In this document: positions 1 through 8,179 of the stretch, piece after piece
How the letters are laid out: every line of letters begins with the position of its first letter
Position numbering within the stretch: the stretch's first letter is position 1
Notes under the pieces: generated by a model
The model's database searches: none
What the model was told of the DNA's origin: nothing
Seen by the model: only the letters and a program-made list of their open reading frames with translations
Assembly (NCBI GenBank): GCA_028688755.1
Contig: JAQTXN010000011.1
Location: 1 to 34,421, forward strand
DNA length: 34,421 nt
Direction: 5' to 3'
Source: Methylococcales bacterium
GTDB lineage: Bacteria > Pseudomonadota > Gammaproteobacteria > Methylococcales > Methylomonadaceae
Program-made: the position numbers and the translations under genes

Positions 1-196
1 CCTCCTTTCCCCCGTAGGGCGTATGCGGTATTAGCTTAAGTTTCCCTAAGTTGTCCCCCACTAATAGGCAGATTCCTACGCGTTACGCACCCGTCCGCCA
101 CTAATCGAAAGAGCAAGCTCTTTCTCATCGTTCGACTTGCATGTGTTAAGCATACCGCCAGCGTTCAATCTGAGCCATGATCAAACTCTTCAGTTT
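1..196 (-). rRNA. rrs: 16S ribosomal RNA, 5' end only (partial)
   Basis: Read on the minus strand, this segment starts with the universal 16S 5' sequence (GAAGAGTTTGATCATGGCTC) and continues through the AACGCTGGCGG and ACACATGCAAGTCGA blocks. The mature 5' end is set near base 196 by analogy with the E. coli AAATTGAAGAG start, here AAACTGAAGAG. The gene runs off the left edge, so only about 196 bases of the roughly 1.5 kb rRNA are present. Confidence 0.97.
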
Positions 197-207
197 AAAT
201 CAGATTT

Positions 208-227
208 GTCACTATAAAATTAGTGAC
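208..227 (-). other. Hairpin in the pre-16S leader
   Basis: A 7-bp perfect inverted repeat (GTCACTA / TAGTGAC, six-base loop) lies 11 bases before the mature 16S 5' end and extends imperfectly by a few A-T pairs. It is probably part of the precursor leader structure involved in rRNA folding or processing. That role is inferred from position only. Confidence 0.5.
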
Positions 228-348
228 CAATTTTGGCTCGACTAGAATTAACTAACAATTTAAAAATTGCCGTGTAGTTTCTTAATCGATTATCTTGCTT
301 ATCACTCGATAACTTCACAAGCACCCACACAAATTATTTTGATTTAAG

Positions 349-360
349 TTTTTAAAGAGC
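349..360 (-). promoter_or_regulatory. rrn leader boxA antitermination site
   Basis: The minus strand reads GCTCTTTAAAAA, close to the boxA consensus TGCTCTTTAACA. It lies between the rRNA promoter and 16S. In the known system NusB/NusE (S10) bind boxA RNA and assemble the antitermination complex. A GTGTGGGTGCTTGTGA-like stretch, common in gammaproteobacterial rRNA leaders, follows at about 313-329. Confidence 0.75.
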
Positions 361-400
361 TTTTCGTTTTTTTGCTGCGTCGCTGCAGCTGATTCCGAGT

Positions 401-428
401 ATTCTACAGACTTTTTGAACGTTGTCAA
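401..428 (-). promoter_or_regulatory. rRNA operon promoter (sigma-70 type)
   Basis: The minus strand has a perfect -35 TTGACA (423-428), a 16-bp spacer and the -10 TAGAAT (401-406). A run rich in A and T just upstream (about 429-452) looks like an UP element. The start of transcription would fall near 394, about 35 bases before boxA. Strong hexamers with a 16-bp spacer and an UP-like tract are typical of rrn P1 promoters. The 197-581 stretch holds only this promoter, the leader and the lptD 3' flank. Confidence 0.7.
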
Positions 429-504
429 ACATAAATTTAAACTTTTTTTATTTTTGCCGATAACCCTTCTCCGCAGCATCGAATTCAAAATTAACTTTTT
501 ATTT

Positions 505-531
505 AAAAATCAAATATCTTACTTGATTTTT
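505..531 (-). terminator. Weak intrinsic terminator candidate after lptD
   Basis: A 9-bp inverted repeat AAAAATCAA / TTGATTTTT with a nine-base loop lies about 50 bases past the lptD stop and about 80 bases before the rRNA promoter. The stem is almost entirely A-T, so termination strength is doubtful, but it is the only candidate separating lptD from the rRNA operon. Confidence 0.3.
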
Positions 532-581
532 TAGATTTAAACTCATGGCAAAAAATTTTCTGCGTTTATTGTAAAAACACA

Positions 582-3425
582 TCACTTTGAACGAAAACCA
601 TAGATGTTTTGTTCTAAGAACGTATCTAAATTCTCACCCACGCCTGTTAAACCTTTAAGTTCAACTTGGAAAAACACCCCTGTTTGACTTTCGCCCTGCA
701 CATCAGCATCACTAAATACATTCAAGTTATTAACATAACGTCGCCCAACAACACGGAATCGCCAGCAACAATTTTCTTTTTCAACCCCAAAGAAACTTTC
801 TTGCGTTGAATTGTAAAGTAATGAGTATTGCCAACGCCCAATCGCTGACCAATTATCATAAATTGGATAATGAAACGACACGTCTGTTTGCGAAATTCCT
901 GTTTTTACACTTTGCAAATTCAAACCAGTCAACGCATCGGCAGTTGTGTCTTTGCGATAACGATAACCTAAATTTAAAATTTCATTCGGTTGCCCTGTTA
1001 AATGAAACATCGCTTTGCCGCGACTAATTTCTGATTCATTTGGATTCCATTGCACCCCTGAATCAATGGCAACGTGTTTATTCACGCGCGAAGACACTTC
1101 GGCAATAATGTTTGAAAAACGACTTTTTTCAACAGGCATTTTACTGATGCCAGTTGCCGTGGTGAGATATTCACCTGTTCGAGGATCGATGACAGGCATC
1201 GTGACTTCTCTGTCTTGAAAATAAAACGTATTTCCCAAACTAAATTTCGCTCGTTCTTCACCTGTTTGCGGATCAATCAGGCGTGAAGTAACCGCCGCTG
1301 TCAGCTGATTTGCATCTTGCATTCTATCAATACCGCTGAAACGATTTTCTCTAAACAGCGTGTTAAACCAAGTGTCATAAACAGCTGTGTCAAAAATTTG
1401 AATGTCATCTTGATTTTTGCGCGGTATATATAAGTAATACAAACGTGGTTCCAAGGTATTTGAAAATGCTTTGCCACCTAAATTCAAATCACGTTCAAAT
1501 GTCATGCCACTATCGGTCGAAAAAATTGGCAACGTCCGCGAAATTTGTTTTGAATAGTTCGGATCTAGCGGACGACTTAAAAAATAATTCGTATATTGCA
1601 ACGCAATTTTTGGCGTGAGATACGCACTTTCGGTTTGTAACGGCACGCTGATTGATGGTTTTAAATTACTGCGTTGTCCATTCTGTAAGGTTGTATGTTG
1701 GAAATAAACAAACTCATTATCCATCGCTACATTTACTGGAACGGGCAATTGCTCAAAACTGTGTTTTAAATTCACATTGATTTGCGGCAATTTGCGATAC
1801 GGTAACTTTTCGCCCGTCAAAAATTTATCAATCGATTGATAATTTTCGACTCGCCCAACCGCTGTAATTTTATCGCCGTAATAACCAACATCAGCCTGAC
1901 TTTTTAAATAACTGAAATTTGGCAAACTCAACGCACTTCCCAATTCAGCAAAATAATTTTTATCTGAGACAAAGTTCAAATCGACATTTGCCTGAATACG
2001 CTCACTTAAACGAGAGGTATCTTTGAAAGAGCCAAAATAACGCGCTCTGTCGTTTTGTTTGTAATCAGTGGGCATCACTTCAATTTTGGTTTCACCATAA
2101 GAATCTTCCGTCAAATAACGGAATTCTCCAGCAAGTAAAATGCCGCGTTTCGTTAAATAACGCGGTCTAAATGTTGCGTCCAAATCTGGTGCGATATTCC
2201 AATAGTAGGGCAAACTAAAACCAAAACCTGCGCGTTGCGTATTCCCAAATGATGGCGCAAGAAAACCTGATTTACGACGTGAATCGGTTGGAAATTCCAA
2301 ATAAGGGGAATAAAAAACGGGCGTGCCTTTAAATTCTAACCACGCATTGTGCGCGGTGCCTGTGCCTTCCTCGCGGTCAATTTTTAACTCTCCTGCGTGA
2401 ACGACCCAATCTTGATTTCCTGTGGGGCAACTCGTGTACGCTACATCTTGATAATGCGAAACCGTCTTACTTTCACGATAAACTGCGCCTGCATGTCCAC
2501 GCAAAGGAGCTGTGGGGGCAATAAAAAGTACGTCACGCAATTTAGCTTGGTCGCTTGTTAAATCAAACGTTGCAGCATCGGTGTGAACAGCCATATCGTC
2601 GTCGCTGTAATAAACATCCCCTTCAACAGCTAATTTTTCCGTCACGCTGTCGTAATTTGCCGTGTTTGAAAATAACTGTTGATCGCCACGCTTAATTTGT
2701 ACATTGCCAAAATAACTGCTGATTTCGTTTTCAAAAATTTCTGAATAATTAGATTGCACGTCAACTGGGGCGTGATTTCTTGAACTTTTGCTAGAGGTAA
2801 AGACAGGTTTTGGGGCATTCGGATTTGTGCAATGCTGCCACGGATCGACTTTTAGTTGTGATTTCAACACATCAAAAGTACGTTCTTGCGTGCCATCAAA
2901 CGCAGGTGAAACGATGCCTAAATTCCATGATTTTGAAGATTTATTAGCCACATTCTTAACTGGCGCAACGGTTTCGCTGTTTTCAGCATTCGCAGTTACT
3001 TTTGTTTGCTGACAATTCCATTCACTGCCCTGCCCTGCTCCACATTTCCATTCGCCTGACGTTGTTTGTGTTTGAGCAGGAACAACTCGTGTAGTTTCAA
3101 CTTCCTCAACAACCCTTTTTTCTTTTTCGACTTTTGCGGGCGTGACGATAATCGCCTCAGGAATTATTGCTGATTTATCAACAGACTTTTCAACGGGCTG
3201 ATTTATTTCACTGGTTTTTTCTTCGACAGAAATAGGCGCAGATATAACAACAGGTGGTTCGATTTTTGCTGCGGATGGCGTAGCGTCTACAGGTTTTGCG
3301 TCTCCGCTACAAACCCATTCTTTGCCATCCTTACTTTGTTCACAATTCCACGCGGCAGAATTTGCAACAGACTGGCTGGCATACGATAAAGAGGATAATA
3401 AAAGGAAATATAAACGACGCTGCAT
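582..3425 (-). CDS. lptD: LPS-assembly outer membrane protein LptD
   Basis: LptD is the outer-membrane beta-barrel that, with the lipoprotein LptE, inserts lipopolysaccharide into the outer leaflet. The 947-residue product has a signal peptide (MQRR then a leucine-rich core), an LptA-like OstA jelly-roll region at about residues 235-370, a long barrel, and the Cys-Cys pair at 886-887 in CCWRF. With upstream Cys residues such as C199 in DPWQHC, these could form the known interdomain disulfides. The start at 3425 is chosen because it places the signal peptide at the N terminus; an ATG at 3467 would add 14 polar residues in front of it. E. coli LptD is about 784 residues. The excess here is an N-terminal extension with two W-x-C...W-x-C units (W26-C39 and W126-C138) joined by a Pro/Val/Glu/Lys-rich linker. 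It is transcribed away from mrcB. A hairpin at 3468-3488 lies in its leader. Confidence 0.93.
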   Translation of the reverse strand: MQRRLYFLLLSSLSYASQSVANSAAWNCEQSKDGKEWVCSGDAKPVDATPSAAKIEPPVVISAPISVEEKTSEINQPVEKSVDKSAIIPEAIIVTPAKVEKEKRVVEEVETTRVVPAQTQTTSGEWKCGAGQGSEWNCQQTKVTANAENSETVAPVKNVANKSSKSWNLGIVSPAFDGTQERTFDVLKSQLKVDPWQHCTNPNAPKPVFTSSKSSRNHAPVDVQSNYSEIFENEISSYFGNVQIKRGDQQLFSNTANYDSVTEKLAVEGDVYYSDDDMAVHTDAATFDLTSDQAKLRDVLFIAPTAPLRGHAGAVYRESKTVSHYQDVAYTSCPTGNQDWVVHAGELKIDREEGTGTAHNAWLEFKGTPVFYSPYLEFPTDSRRKSGFLAPSFGNTQRAGFGFSLPYYWNIAPDLDATFRPRYLTKRGILLAGEFRYLTEDSYGETKIEVMPTDYKQNDRARYFGSFKDTSRLSERIQANVDLNFVSDKNYFAELGSALSLPNFSYLKSQADVGYYGDKITAVGRVENYQSIDKFLTGEKLPYRKLPQINVNLKHSFEQLPVPVNVAMDNEFVYFQHTTLQNGQRSNLKPSISVPLQTESAYLTPKIALQYTNYFLSRPLDPNYSKQISRTLPIFSTDSGMTFERDLNLGGKAFSNTLEPRLYYLYIPRKNQDDIQIFDTAVYDTWFNTLFRENRFSGIDRMQDANQLTAAVTSRLIDPQTGEERAKFSLGNTFYFQDREVTMPVIDPRTGEYLTTATGISKMPVEKSRFSNIIAEVSSRVNKHVAIDSGVQWNPNESEISRGKAMFHLTGQPNEILNLGYRYRKDTTADALTGLNLQSVKTGISQTDVSFHYPIYDNWSAIGRWQYSLLYNSTQESFFGVEKENCCWRFRVVGRRYVNNLNVFSDADVQGESQTGVFFQVELKGLTGVGENLDTFLEQNIYGFRSK

Positions 3426-3537
3426 AGGTGATTTTAATCTGAAAGATTCGAATGAAGATGAATGCAAAAATGCTTTTAAGCAGCATTTTAACCTACTTTT
3501 ATCGTGACATTGTAACTAAACGACAGACTTTAAATCT

Positions 3538-3566
3538 TTGTAACGAACGCTCTGGTCGCTTAAAAT
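3538..3566 (+). promoter_or_regulatory. Candidate sigma-70 promoter of mrcB
   Basis: TTGTAA (3538-3543), a 17-bp spacer and TAAAAT (3561-3566) match the consensus at 4/6 and 5/6 positions. Transcription would start near 3573, about 30 bases before the mrcB ATG. This is a sequence match only. Confidence 0.45.
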
Positions 3567-3603
3567 GCGGCTAACATAAGGTTTCATCAATAACTCAAAA
3601 TTC

Positions 3604-5952
3604 ATGGCAGAAAGAAAAAGACGCACCAGTTCACGCTACGGCGATACACCCGCCCCTAGGCAACGCAAAAAGAAAAAATCAGGTTTTCCCATTTTCAGCA
3701 GCTTATTTTTAATTATGCTGGGCGTGGGCGGTTTTTTCTTGTTTAGCTATTTAGGCTATTTAGATTACAACGTCCGCAAACAATTTGAAGGTAAACGCTG
3801 GGCAATTCCCGCGCGAGTTTATGCAAGTCCGCTTGAGCTTTACGCGGGTTACAACATGAGTGCAGCGCAATTTGAAACGCAATTAAAAACGCTACATTAT
3901 CGCGTCGATGCAAATTTGACTTCCGAAGGAACGTATTCAAAAAAAGGTTCACAAATTACCGTTAAAACGCGCCCGTTCAATTTTTGGGATGCACCACAAG
4001 AAAGCGGTTTAATTCGTTTAAATTTTGTAGATTCGACGGTTGAAAGTATTACAGATTTAGGTAAACAAGGTGAAGCGGTTGCCGTATTACGTTTAGATCC
4101 ACCACAAATTGGCACGTTGTATCCAAAAATCAAAGAAGATCGTGTGTTAATTCAACTCAAAGACGCGCCACCCGCGTTAATCAATGCGTTGCTTGCGTCT
4201 GAAGATCGTGATTTTTATCATCATTTCGGCTTATCGATACGAGGCATTGCACGGGCAATGTTGGCAAATTTAAAAGCAGGCGGGATGGTTCAAGGTGGCA
4301 GCACGATTACGCAACAATTAGTGAAAAACTTTTATCTCAGCTCAGAGCGCAGTCTGACGCGCAAAATCAACGAAGCGTTTATGGCTCTGATTTTGGAATA
4401 TCGCTACAGCAAAGATGAAATTTTAGAAGCCTATTTGAACGAAATTTATTTAGGTCAAAACGGCAGTAATGCTGTGCATGGTTTTGGGCTGGCGAGTGAA
4501 TTTTATTTCAATAGCACACTTAAAGATTTGCCATTACATCAAGTAGTTTCATTGGTCGCGTTGGTTCGAGGGCCTTCGTATTATGACCCACGCCGTGCGT
4601 CGGAACGTGCATTGCAACGTCGGAATTTAATTCTTGATGAAATGCTCAATTCGGAGGCAATTACCGAAAAACAAGCCGCCGATGCGAAAGCAAAACCATT
4701 GGGTGTCATTGTCAATGCAAACCGTTCGTCAAATGCCTATCCGTATTTTATGGATTTAGTGAAACGGCAATTGCGCCAAGAATACCGCGAAGAAGATTTA
4801 ACCTCAGAAGGGTTGAGTATTTTCACAACGCTCGACACGCGCGTTCAAGATACGCTTGAACAAACAGTGAAAACGCAGCTGGCAAAACTTGATAAAGCAC
4901 CAAAATCGGCGGGGAATTTAGAAACCGCAGCAGTTATCACCCGTCGTGACAGTGGTGAAATTGCCGCGTTGACCAGCGGACGTGAAGTGGTTTCATCAGG
5001 TTTTAATCGCGCGTTAGATGCGGTGCGTCCAATTGGTTCGCTGATTAAACCTGTGATTTATTTGACTGCGTTAAATAATCCGAAAAAATACACCATTACC
5101 ACGTCAGTCAGTGACAGCGAAATTGTGGTGCCAAATAAAGGCAGCGAAGCGTGGATTCCCAAAAATTATGATCACAAAGAACACGGCAATGTCAGTTTGC
5201 ATCAGGCTTTAGCGCATTCTTACAATTTAGCAACTGTGCGAATTGGTATGGATGTTGGCGTAAATAACGTGATTGAAACGTTGCGAAATATGGGCGTAAA
5301 TCGGGAAGTCGATTCTTTCCCATCCTTTTTACTTGGCTCGGCACAGCTCACGCCACTGGACGTGACACAAATGTATCAAACACTTGCTGGCGATGGTTTT
5401 TTAAGTCGTTTAAAAGCAATTCGCGCCGTTGTTTCAGCAAAAGGTGAACGATTGCAAAGTTATCCTTTTATCGTAAAACAAACACTAGACCCTTCTGCAA
5501 CGTATATTGTGAATACGATGTTGCAAGAAGTCATGACAAGCGGTACAGGTCACGCGGCTTACGATGTATTTCCAAAAAGTTTTGGTTTAGTGGGCAAAAC
5601 GGGAACGACAAATGATGCCAAAGACAGTTGGTTTGCAGGTTATTCGGGAGATTACTTATCGGTTGTTTGGGTAGGACGTGATGACAATAAACCGATGGGA
5701 TTAACAGGAGCAACAGGCGCATTACCCGTTTGGATTTCGGTAATGAAACAAATTTCAACGCAACCTGTGAATCTCATTCCACCTGATAACATCAAAATGG
5801 CGAGTAGTTGCGGTGATTCGCGCAGTTATCCTTATATTGCAGGCTCAGAGCCACATTTAAGTGATTGCGCCCCTGAAGATGATACACCAGGTTATTTTGT
5901 TCCAGACTTTGGTAATTCAGATTCAGACGATTTCACGCCTGATAATTTTTAA
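3604..5952 (+). CDS. mrcB: Bifunctional penicillin-binding protein 1B
   Basis: A class A PBP that polymerises lipid II into glycan strands and cross-links the peptides at the inner-membrane periplasmic face. The 782-residue protein has a very basic cytoplasmic tail (1-26), one membrane anchor (about 29-51), and a UB2H-like region (about 70-150), where LpoB-type activators bind in E. coli. The GT51 domain has catalytic E200 in EDRDFYHHFG and the GGSTITQQLVKN motif at 231-242. The transpeptidase domain has S479-x-x-K482 (GSLIKP), S539-Y-N541 and K665-T-G667. All catalytic motifs are intact. The C-terminal tail is acidic (about 760-782). The UB2H region and the short tail favour PBP1B over PBP1A. 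It is divergent from lptD, with a candidate promoter just upstream. Confidence 0.95.
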   Translation: MAERKRRTSSRYGDTPAPRQRKKKKSGFPIFSSLFLIMLGVGGFFLFSYLGYLDYNVRKQFEGKRWAIPARVYASPLELYAGYNMSAAQFETQLKTLHYRVDANLTSEGTYSKKGSQITVKTRPFNFWDAPQESGLIRLNFVDSTVESITDLGKQGEAVAVLRLDPPQIGTLYPKIKEDRVLIQLKDAPPALINALLASEDRDFYHHFGLSIRGIARAMLANLKAGGMVQGGSTITQQLVKNFYLSSERSLTRKINEAFMALILEYRYSKDEILEAYLNEIYLGQNGSNAVHGFGLASEFYFNSTLKDLPLHQVVSLVALVRGPSYYDPRRASERALQRRNLILDEMLNSEAITEKQAADAKAKPLGVIVNANRSSNAYPYFMDLVKRQLRQEYREEDLTSEGLSIFTTLDTRVQDTLEQTVKTQLAKLDKAPKSAGNLETAAVITRRDSGEIAALTSGREVVSSGFNRALDAVRPIGSLIKPVIYLTALNNPKKYTITTSVSDSEIVVPNKGSEAWIPKNYDHKEHGNVSLHQALAHSYNLATVRIGMDVGVNNVIETLRNMGVNREVDSFPSFLLGSAQLTPLDVTQMYQTLAGDGFLSRLKAIRAVVSAKGERLQSYPFIVKQTLDPSATYIVNTMLQEVMTSGTGHAAYDVFPKSFGLVGKTGTTNDAKDSWFAGYSGDYLSVVWVGRDDNKPMGLTGATGALPVWISVMKQISTQPVNLIPPDNIKMASSCGDSRSYPYIAGSEPHLSDCAPEDDTPGYFVPDFGNSDSDDFTPDNF

Positions 5953-5955
5953 TCC

Positions 5956-6048
5956 GTAGGGGCGATCTCTTGTGGTCGCCCGCAATTCACGAAACATGGA
6001 TATTTACATCGTTTCGTTTTAAGGGCAGGCACAAGGCATTGCCCCTAC
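5956..6048. mobile_element. MITE-like palindromic element (about 93 bp)
   Basis: The element is bounded by imperfect terminal inverted repeats GTAGGGGCGAT (5956-5966) and ATTGCCCCTAC (6038-6048), with one mismatch in 11. Inside are three consecutive hairpins: GGGCGAT/GTCGCCC at the left, ACGAAAC (5989-5995) with GTTTCGT (6011-6017) in the middle, and GGGCA/TGCCC at the right. It has no coding capacity and starts four bases after the mrcB stop. The GTAGGGGCG...GCCCCTAC pattern resembles short dispersed repeats I associate with many bacterial genomes; family membership is inferred. I see only one copy in this window. Confidence 0.55.
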
Positions 6049-6159
6049 AGAAATCGCGTCTAAACACAAACCACAAATTCTGCGATAATGCCCGCAGTAT
6101 TTCGATATTCGTGCAAAACGCACCTTTCTTTTCTTTCACTTCACAAAACATAAAAAATT

Positions 6160-7623
6160 ATGAACGAAAAAAAATACAAACCTTGCGACTTAGTCATTTA
6201 TGGCGCACTTGGCGATTTATCACGTCGCAAATTGATGATGTCTTTGTATCAACTCGACAAAGCCAATTTTCTTGAACCACAAACGCGCATTTTAGCCGTT
6301 GATAGATTGGCTAAAACACGCGACGAATTAGTCAAAATTGTTAGAGGAAGTTTGGAAGAATTTTTGCCTTGCCCGATTGTGGAAGAAGCGTGGGAAAAAT
6401 TTTCCGCACGATTTGATTACTTGCAACTTGATATTAGCGATGCAGCTGAATTCAAAAAATTAGCAGCAAAACTTGATCAAAAAACGCGCACTACTGTGAA
6501 TTATTTAGCTATTCCGCCGTTCTTGTTCGCAAGCATTTGTACTGGATTACAAAAAGCCAAATTGGTGGCAAAAGATTCGCGCATCGTGATTGAAAAACCA
6601 ATCGGCTACGATTTGAAATCGTCGCAAGAAATTAACGACACGATGCAAGCCGTTTTCAACGAAGACCAAATTTATCGTATCGATCATTATTTAGGTAAAG
6701 AAACCGTATTGAATTTACTCGCGTTGCGTTTTGCCAATTCAATTTTTACGACCAATTGGAGTCATAGCTCAATTGACCACGTTCAAATCACGGTTGCTGA
6801 AGATGTAGGAATTGAAGGACGTTGGGGATATTTTGACAATTCGGGGCAGTTGCGTGATATGTTGCAAAACCATCTGCTGCAAATTCTAACGTTTATTGCG
6901 ATGGAACCGCCTGTTAATTTGGAAGCAAAAAGTATTCATGCAGAAAAAATTAAAGTGTTAAATGCACTGCGTCCAATTGCCGATTACAACGTGGGCAAAC
7001 GTACCGTGCGCGGTCAGTACATAAAAGGCTATTTGAAAGGCAAAGAAGTTCCTGGCTATTTAGACGAAGAAGGCGCGAATACCGAAAGTGAAACCGAAAC
7101 CTTCGTGGCAATGCGTGTTGATATTGATAACTGGCGTTGGGCGGGCGTACCGTTTTATATGCGAACGGGCAAACGGATGAATTCAAAACGTACAGAAATC
7201 GTCGTTTATTTCAAACAACAGCCGCACAACATTTTCAAAGACAGTTTTTACGACTTACCACCTAATAAATTGATTATTCATTTACAGCCAAAAGAAGGCG
7301 TGGAAATCGAAGTGTTGAACAAAATTCCTGGTATCGACGGTTCGATTCGTTTGCAAAAAAATAAACTCGATTTGAGTTTTTTAAGCCAAATGAAAAAACA
7401 CGTTTCGGGCGGTTATGAACGTTTATTACTTGAAGCGATGCGTGGTAATAACACCTTATTTATCAGTCGTGAAGAAACCGAAGCCGCATGGACATGGGTG
7501 GATTCGATTCAACGCGCGTGGGGAAATTTGAGCGATGCGCCAAAACCTTACGCAGCGGGAACGTGGGGACCTAATGCCGCTGATGCGCTGCTCGCGCGCG
7601 ACGGGCGCACTTGGGAAGATTAA
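6160..7623 (+). CDS. zwf: Glucose-6-phosphate 1-dehydrogenase
   Basis: Oxidises glucose-6-phosphate to 6-phosphogluconolactone with NADP+ or NAD+, the entry step of the oxidative pentose phosphate and Entner-Doudoroff routes. The 487-residue length is standard. Visible motifs are the Rossmann loop GALGDLSRRKL (15-25), EKPIGYD (145-151), the substrate-binding and catalytic RIDHYLGKE (173-181, His176), and the downstream NHLLQ (237-241) carrying the second conserved His. The neighbouring 6-phosphogluconolactonase or edd/eda genes are not present, so the gene seems to stand alone, closed by a strong terminator. In ribulose-monophosphate methylotrophs this enzyme also feeds the oxidative formaldehyde cycle; whether that applies here depends on the organism. 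Confidence 0.96.
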   Translation: MNEKKYKPCDLVIYGALGDLSRRKLMMSLYQLDKANFLEPQTRILAVDRLAKTRDELVKIVRGSLEEFLPCPIVEEAWEKFSARFDYLQLDISDAAEFKKLAAKLDQKTRTTVNYLAIPPFLFASICTGLQKAKLVAKDSRIVIEKPIGYDLKSSQEINDTMQAVFNEDQIYRIDHYLGKETVLNLLALRFANSIFTTNWSHSSIDHVQITVAEDVGIEGRWGYFDNSGQLRDMLQNHLLQILTFIAMEPPVNLEAKSIHAEKIKVLNALRPIADYNVGKRTVRGQYIKGYLKGKEVPGYLDEEGANTESETETFVAMRVDIDNWRWAGVPFYMRTGKRMNSKRTEIVVYFKQQPHNIFKDSFYDLPPNKLIIHLQPKEGVEIEVLNKIPGIDGSIRLQKNKLDLSFLSQMKKHVSGGYERLLLEAMRGNNTLFISREETEAAWTWVDSIQRAWGNLSDAPKPYAAGTWGPNAADALLARDGRTWED

Positions 7624-7634
7624 ATATTCATTCA

Positions 7635-7672
7635 AGAGGCGTGAAGCATTTCACGTCTCTTTTTATTTTTTT
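7635..7672 (+). terminator. Rho-independent terminator of zwf
   Basis: AGAGGCGTGAA (7635-7645) pairs with TTCACGTCTCT (7650-7660), 11 bp including one G-U pair, with the four-base loop GCAT and a T-rich tail (TTTTATTTTTTT). It sits 12 bases after the zwf stop. Confidence 0.85.
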
Positions 7673-7690
7673 ACAAAAGAGCGGAAGTCT

Positions 7691-8119
7691 ATGATTACAA
7701 AAATGCACCATCTGCTAGAAAATTCGAGCATCCTTGTTGTCGATGATTCGGTGGAAACACTTAAAATCATTGGCGAATTACTCAAAAAAGAATTTGCTAT
7801 CAAAGTGGCAACAAATGGTGAAATGGCTCTTAAAATCGCACAATCGAATACGCCACCTGATTTAGTTTTACTCGATATTATGCTGCCAGACATCAATGGC
7901 TATGAGGTATGTAAAGAGTTAAAAAAGAATCCTGAAACCGAAGTAATTCCTGTCATTTTTCTAACGGCTAAAAACGAAGTGGAAGATGAAGCGCGAGGTT
8001 TAGGTGTTGGGGCGGCAGATTACATTATCAAACCGATTTATCCCGCAATTTTGATGGCGCGAGTGAAAAATCATTTACTCATGAAAAAAATGCACGATTT
8101 GCTCATCAGCAAATTGTAA
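7691..8119 (+). CDS. Single-domain response regulator (receiver only)
   Basis: A 142-residue stand-alone receiver domain with no output domain. Canonical residues are all present: acidic pair D18-D19 (VVDDS), phospho-acceptor D62 in LLDIMLPD, T92 (FLTA) and K114 (IIKP), so it should be phosphorylatable. The start at 7691 follows a GCGGAAG ribosome-binding-like sequence, and earlier in-frame residues fall inside zwf and its terminator. The short C-terminal helix (MKKMHDLLISKL) could mediate protein contacts. No histidine kinase lies nearby, so the partner is unknown. Sequence style (DIMLPDINGYEVC) is of the PleD/PatA-like receiver type rather than CheY. It could signal by protein-protein contact like other single-domain regulators. 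Confidence 0.88.
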   Translation: MITKMHHLLENSSILVVDDSVETLKIIGELLKKEFAIKVATNGEMALKIAQSNTPPDLVLLDIMLPDINGYEVCKELKKNPETEVIPVIFLTAKNEVEDEARGLGVGAADYIIKPIYPAILMARVKNHLLMKKMHDLLISKL

Positions 8120-8128
8120 TCATAAAAT

Positions 8129-8158
8129 CGCACAGCTTTCGTTTTGTGCGCTCTTTTG
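8129..8158 (+). terminator. Weak terminator candidate after the response regulator
   Basis: CGCACA (8129-8134) pairs with TGTGCG (8145-8150) across a ten-base loop, followed by CTCTTTT. The stem is short, so some transcription probably continues into the next gene. Confidence 0.4.
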
Positions 8159-8179
8159 GACGTTTTTTAGGATTCAATC

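Noticed and set aside
5970-6275. 101-residue plus-strand frame over the mrcB-zwf gap
   Set aside because: It is made of the MITE-like repeat and the start of zwf in another frame; composition is unlike a protein and no ribosome-binding site is seen.
7535-7690. Upstream extension of the response regulator frame into zwf
   Set aside because: The extension runs through the end of zwf and its terminator hairpin; receiver homology begins after 7691, where a ribosome-binding sequence is present.
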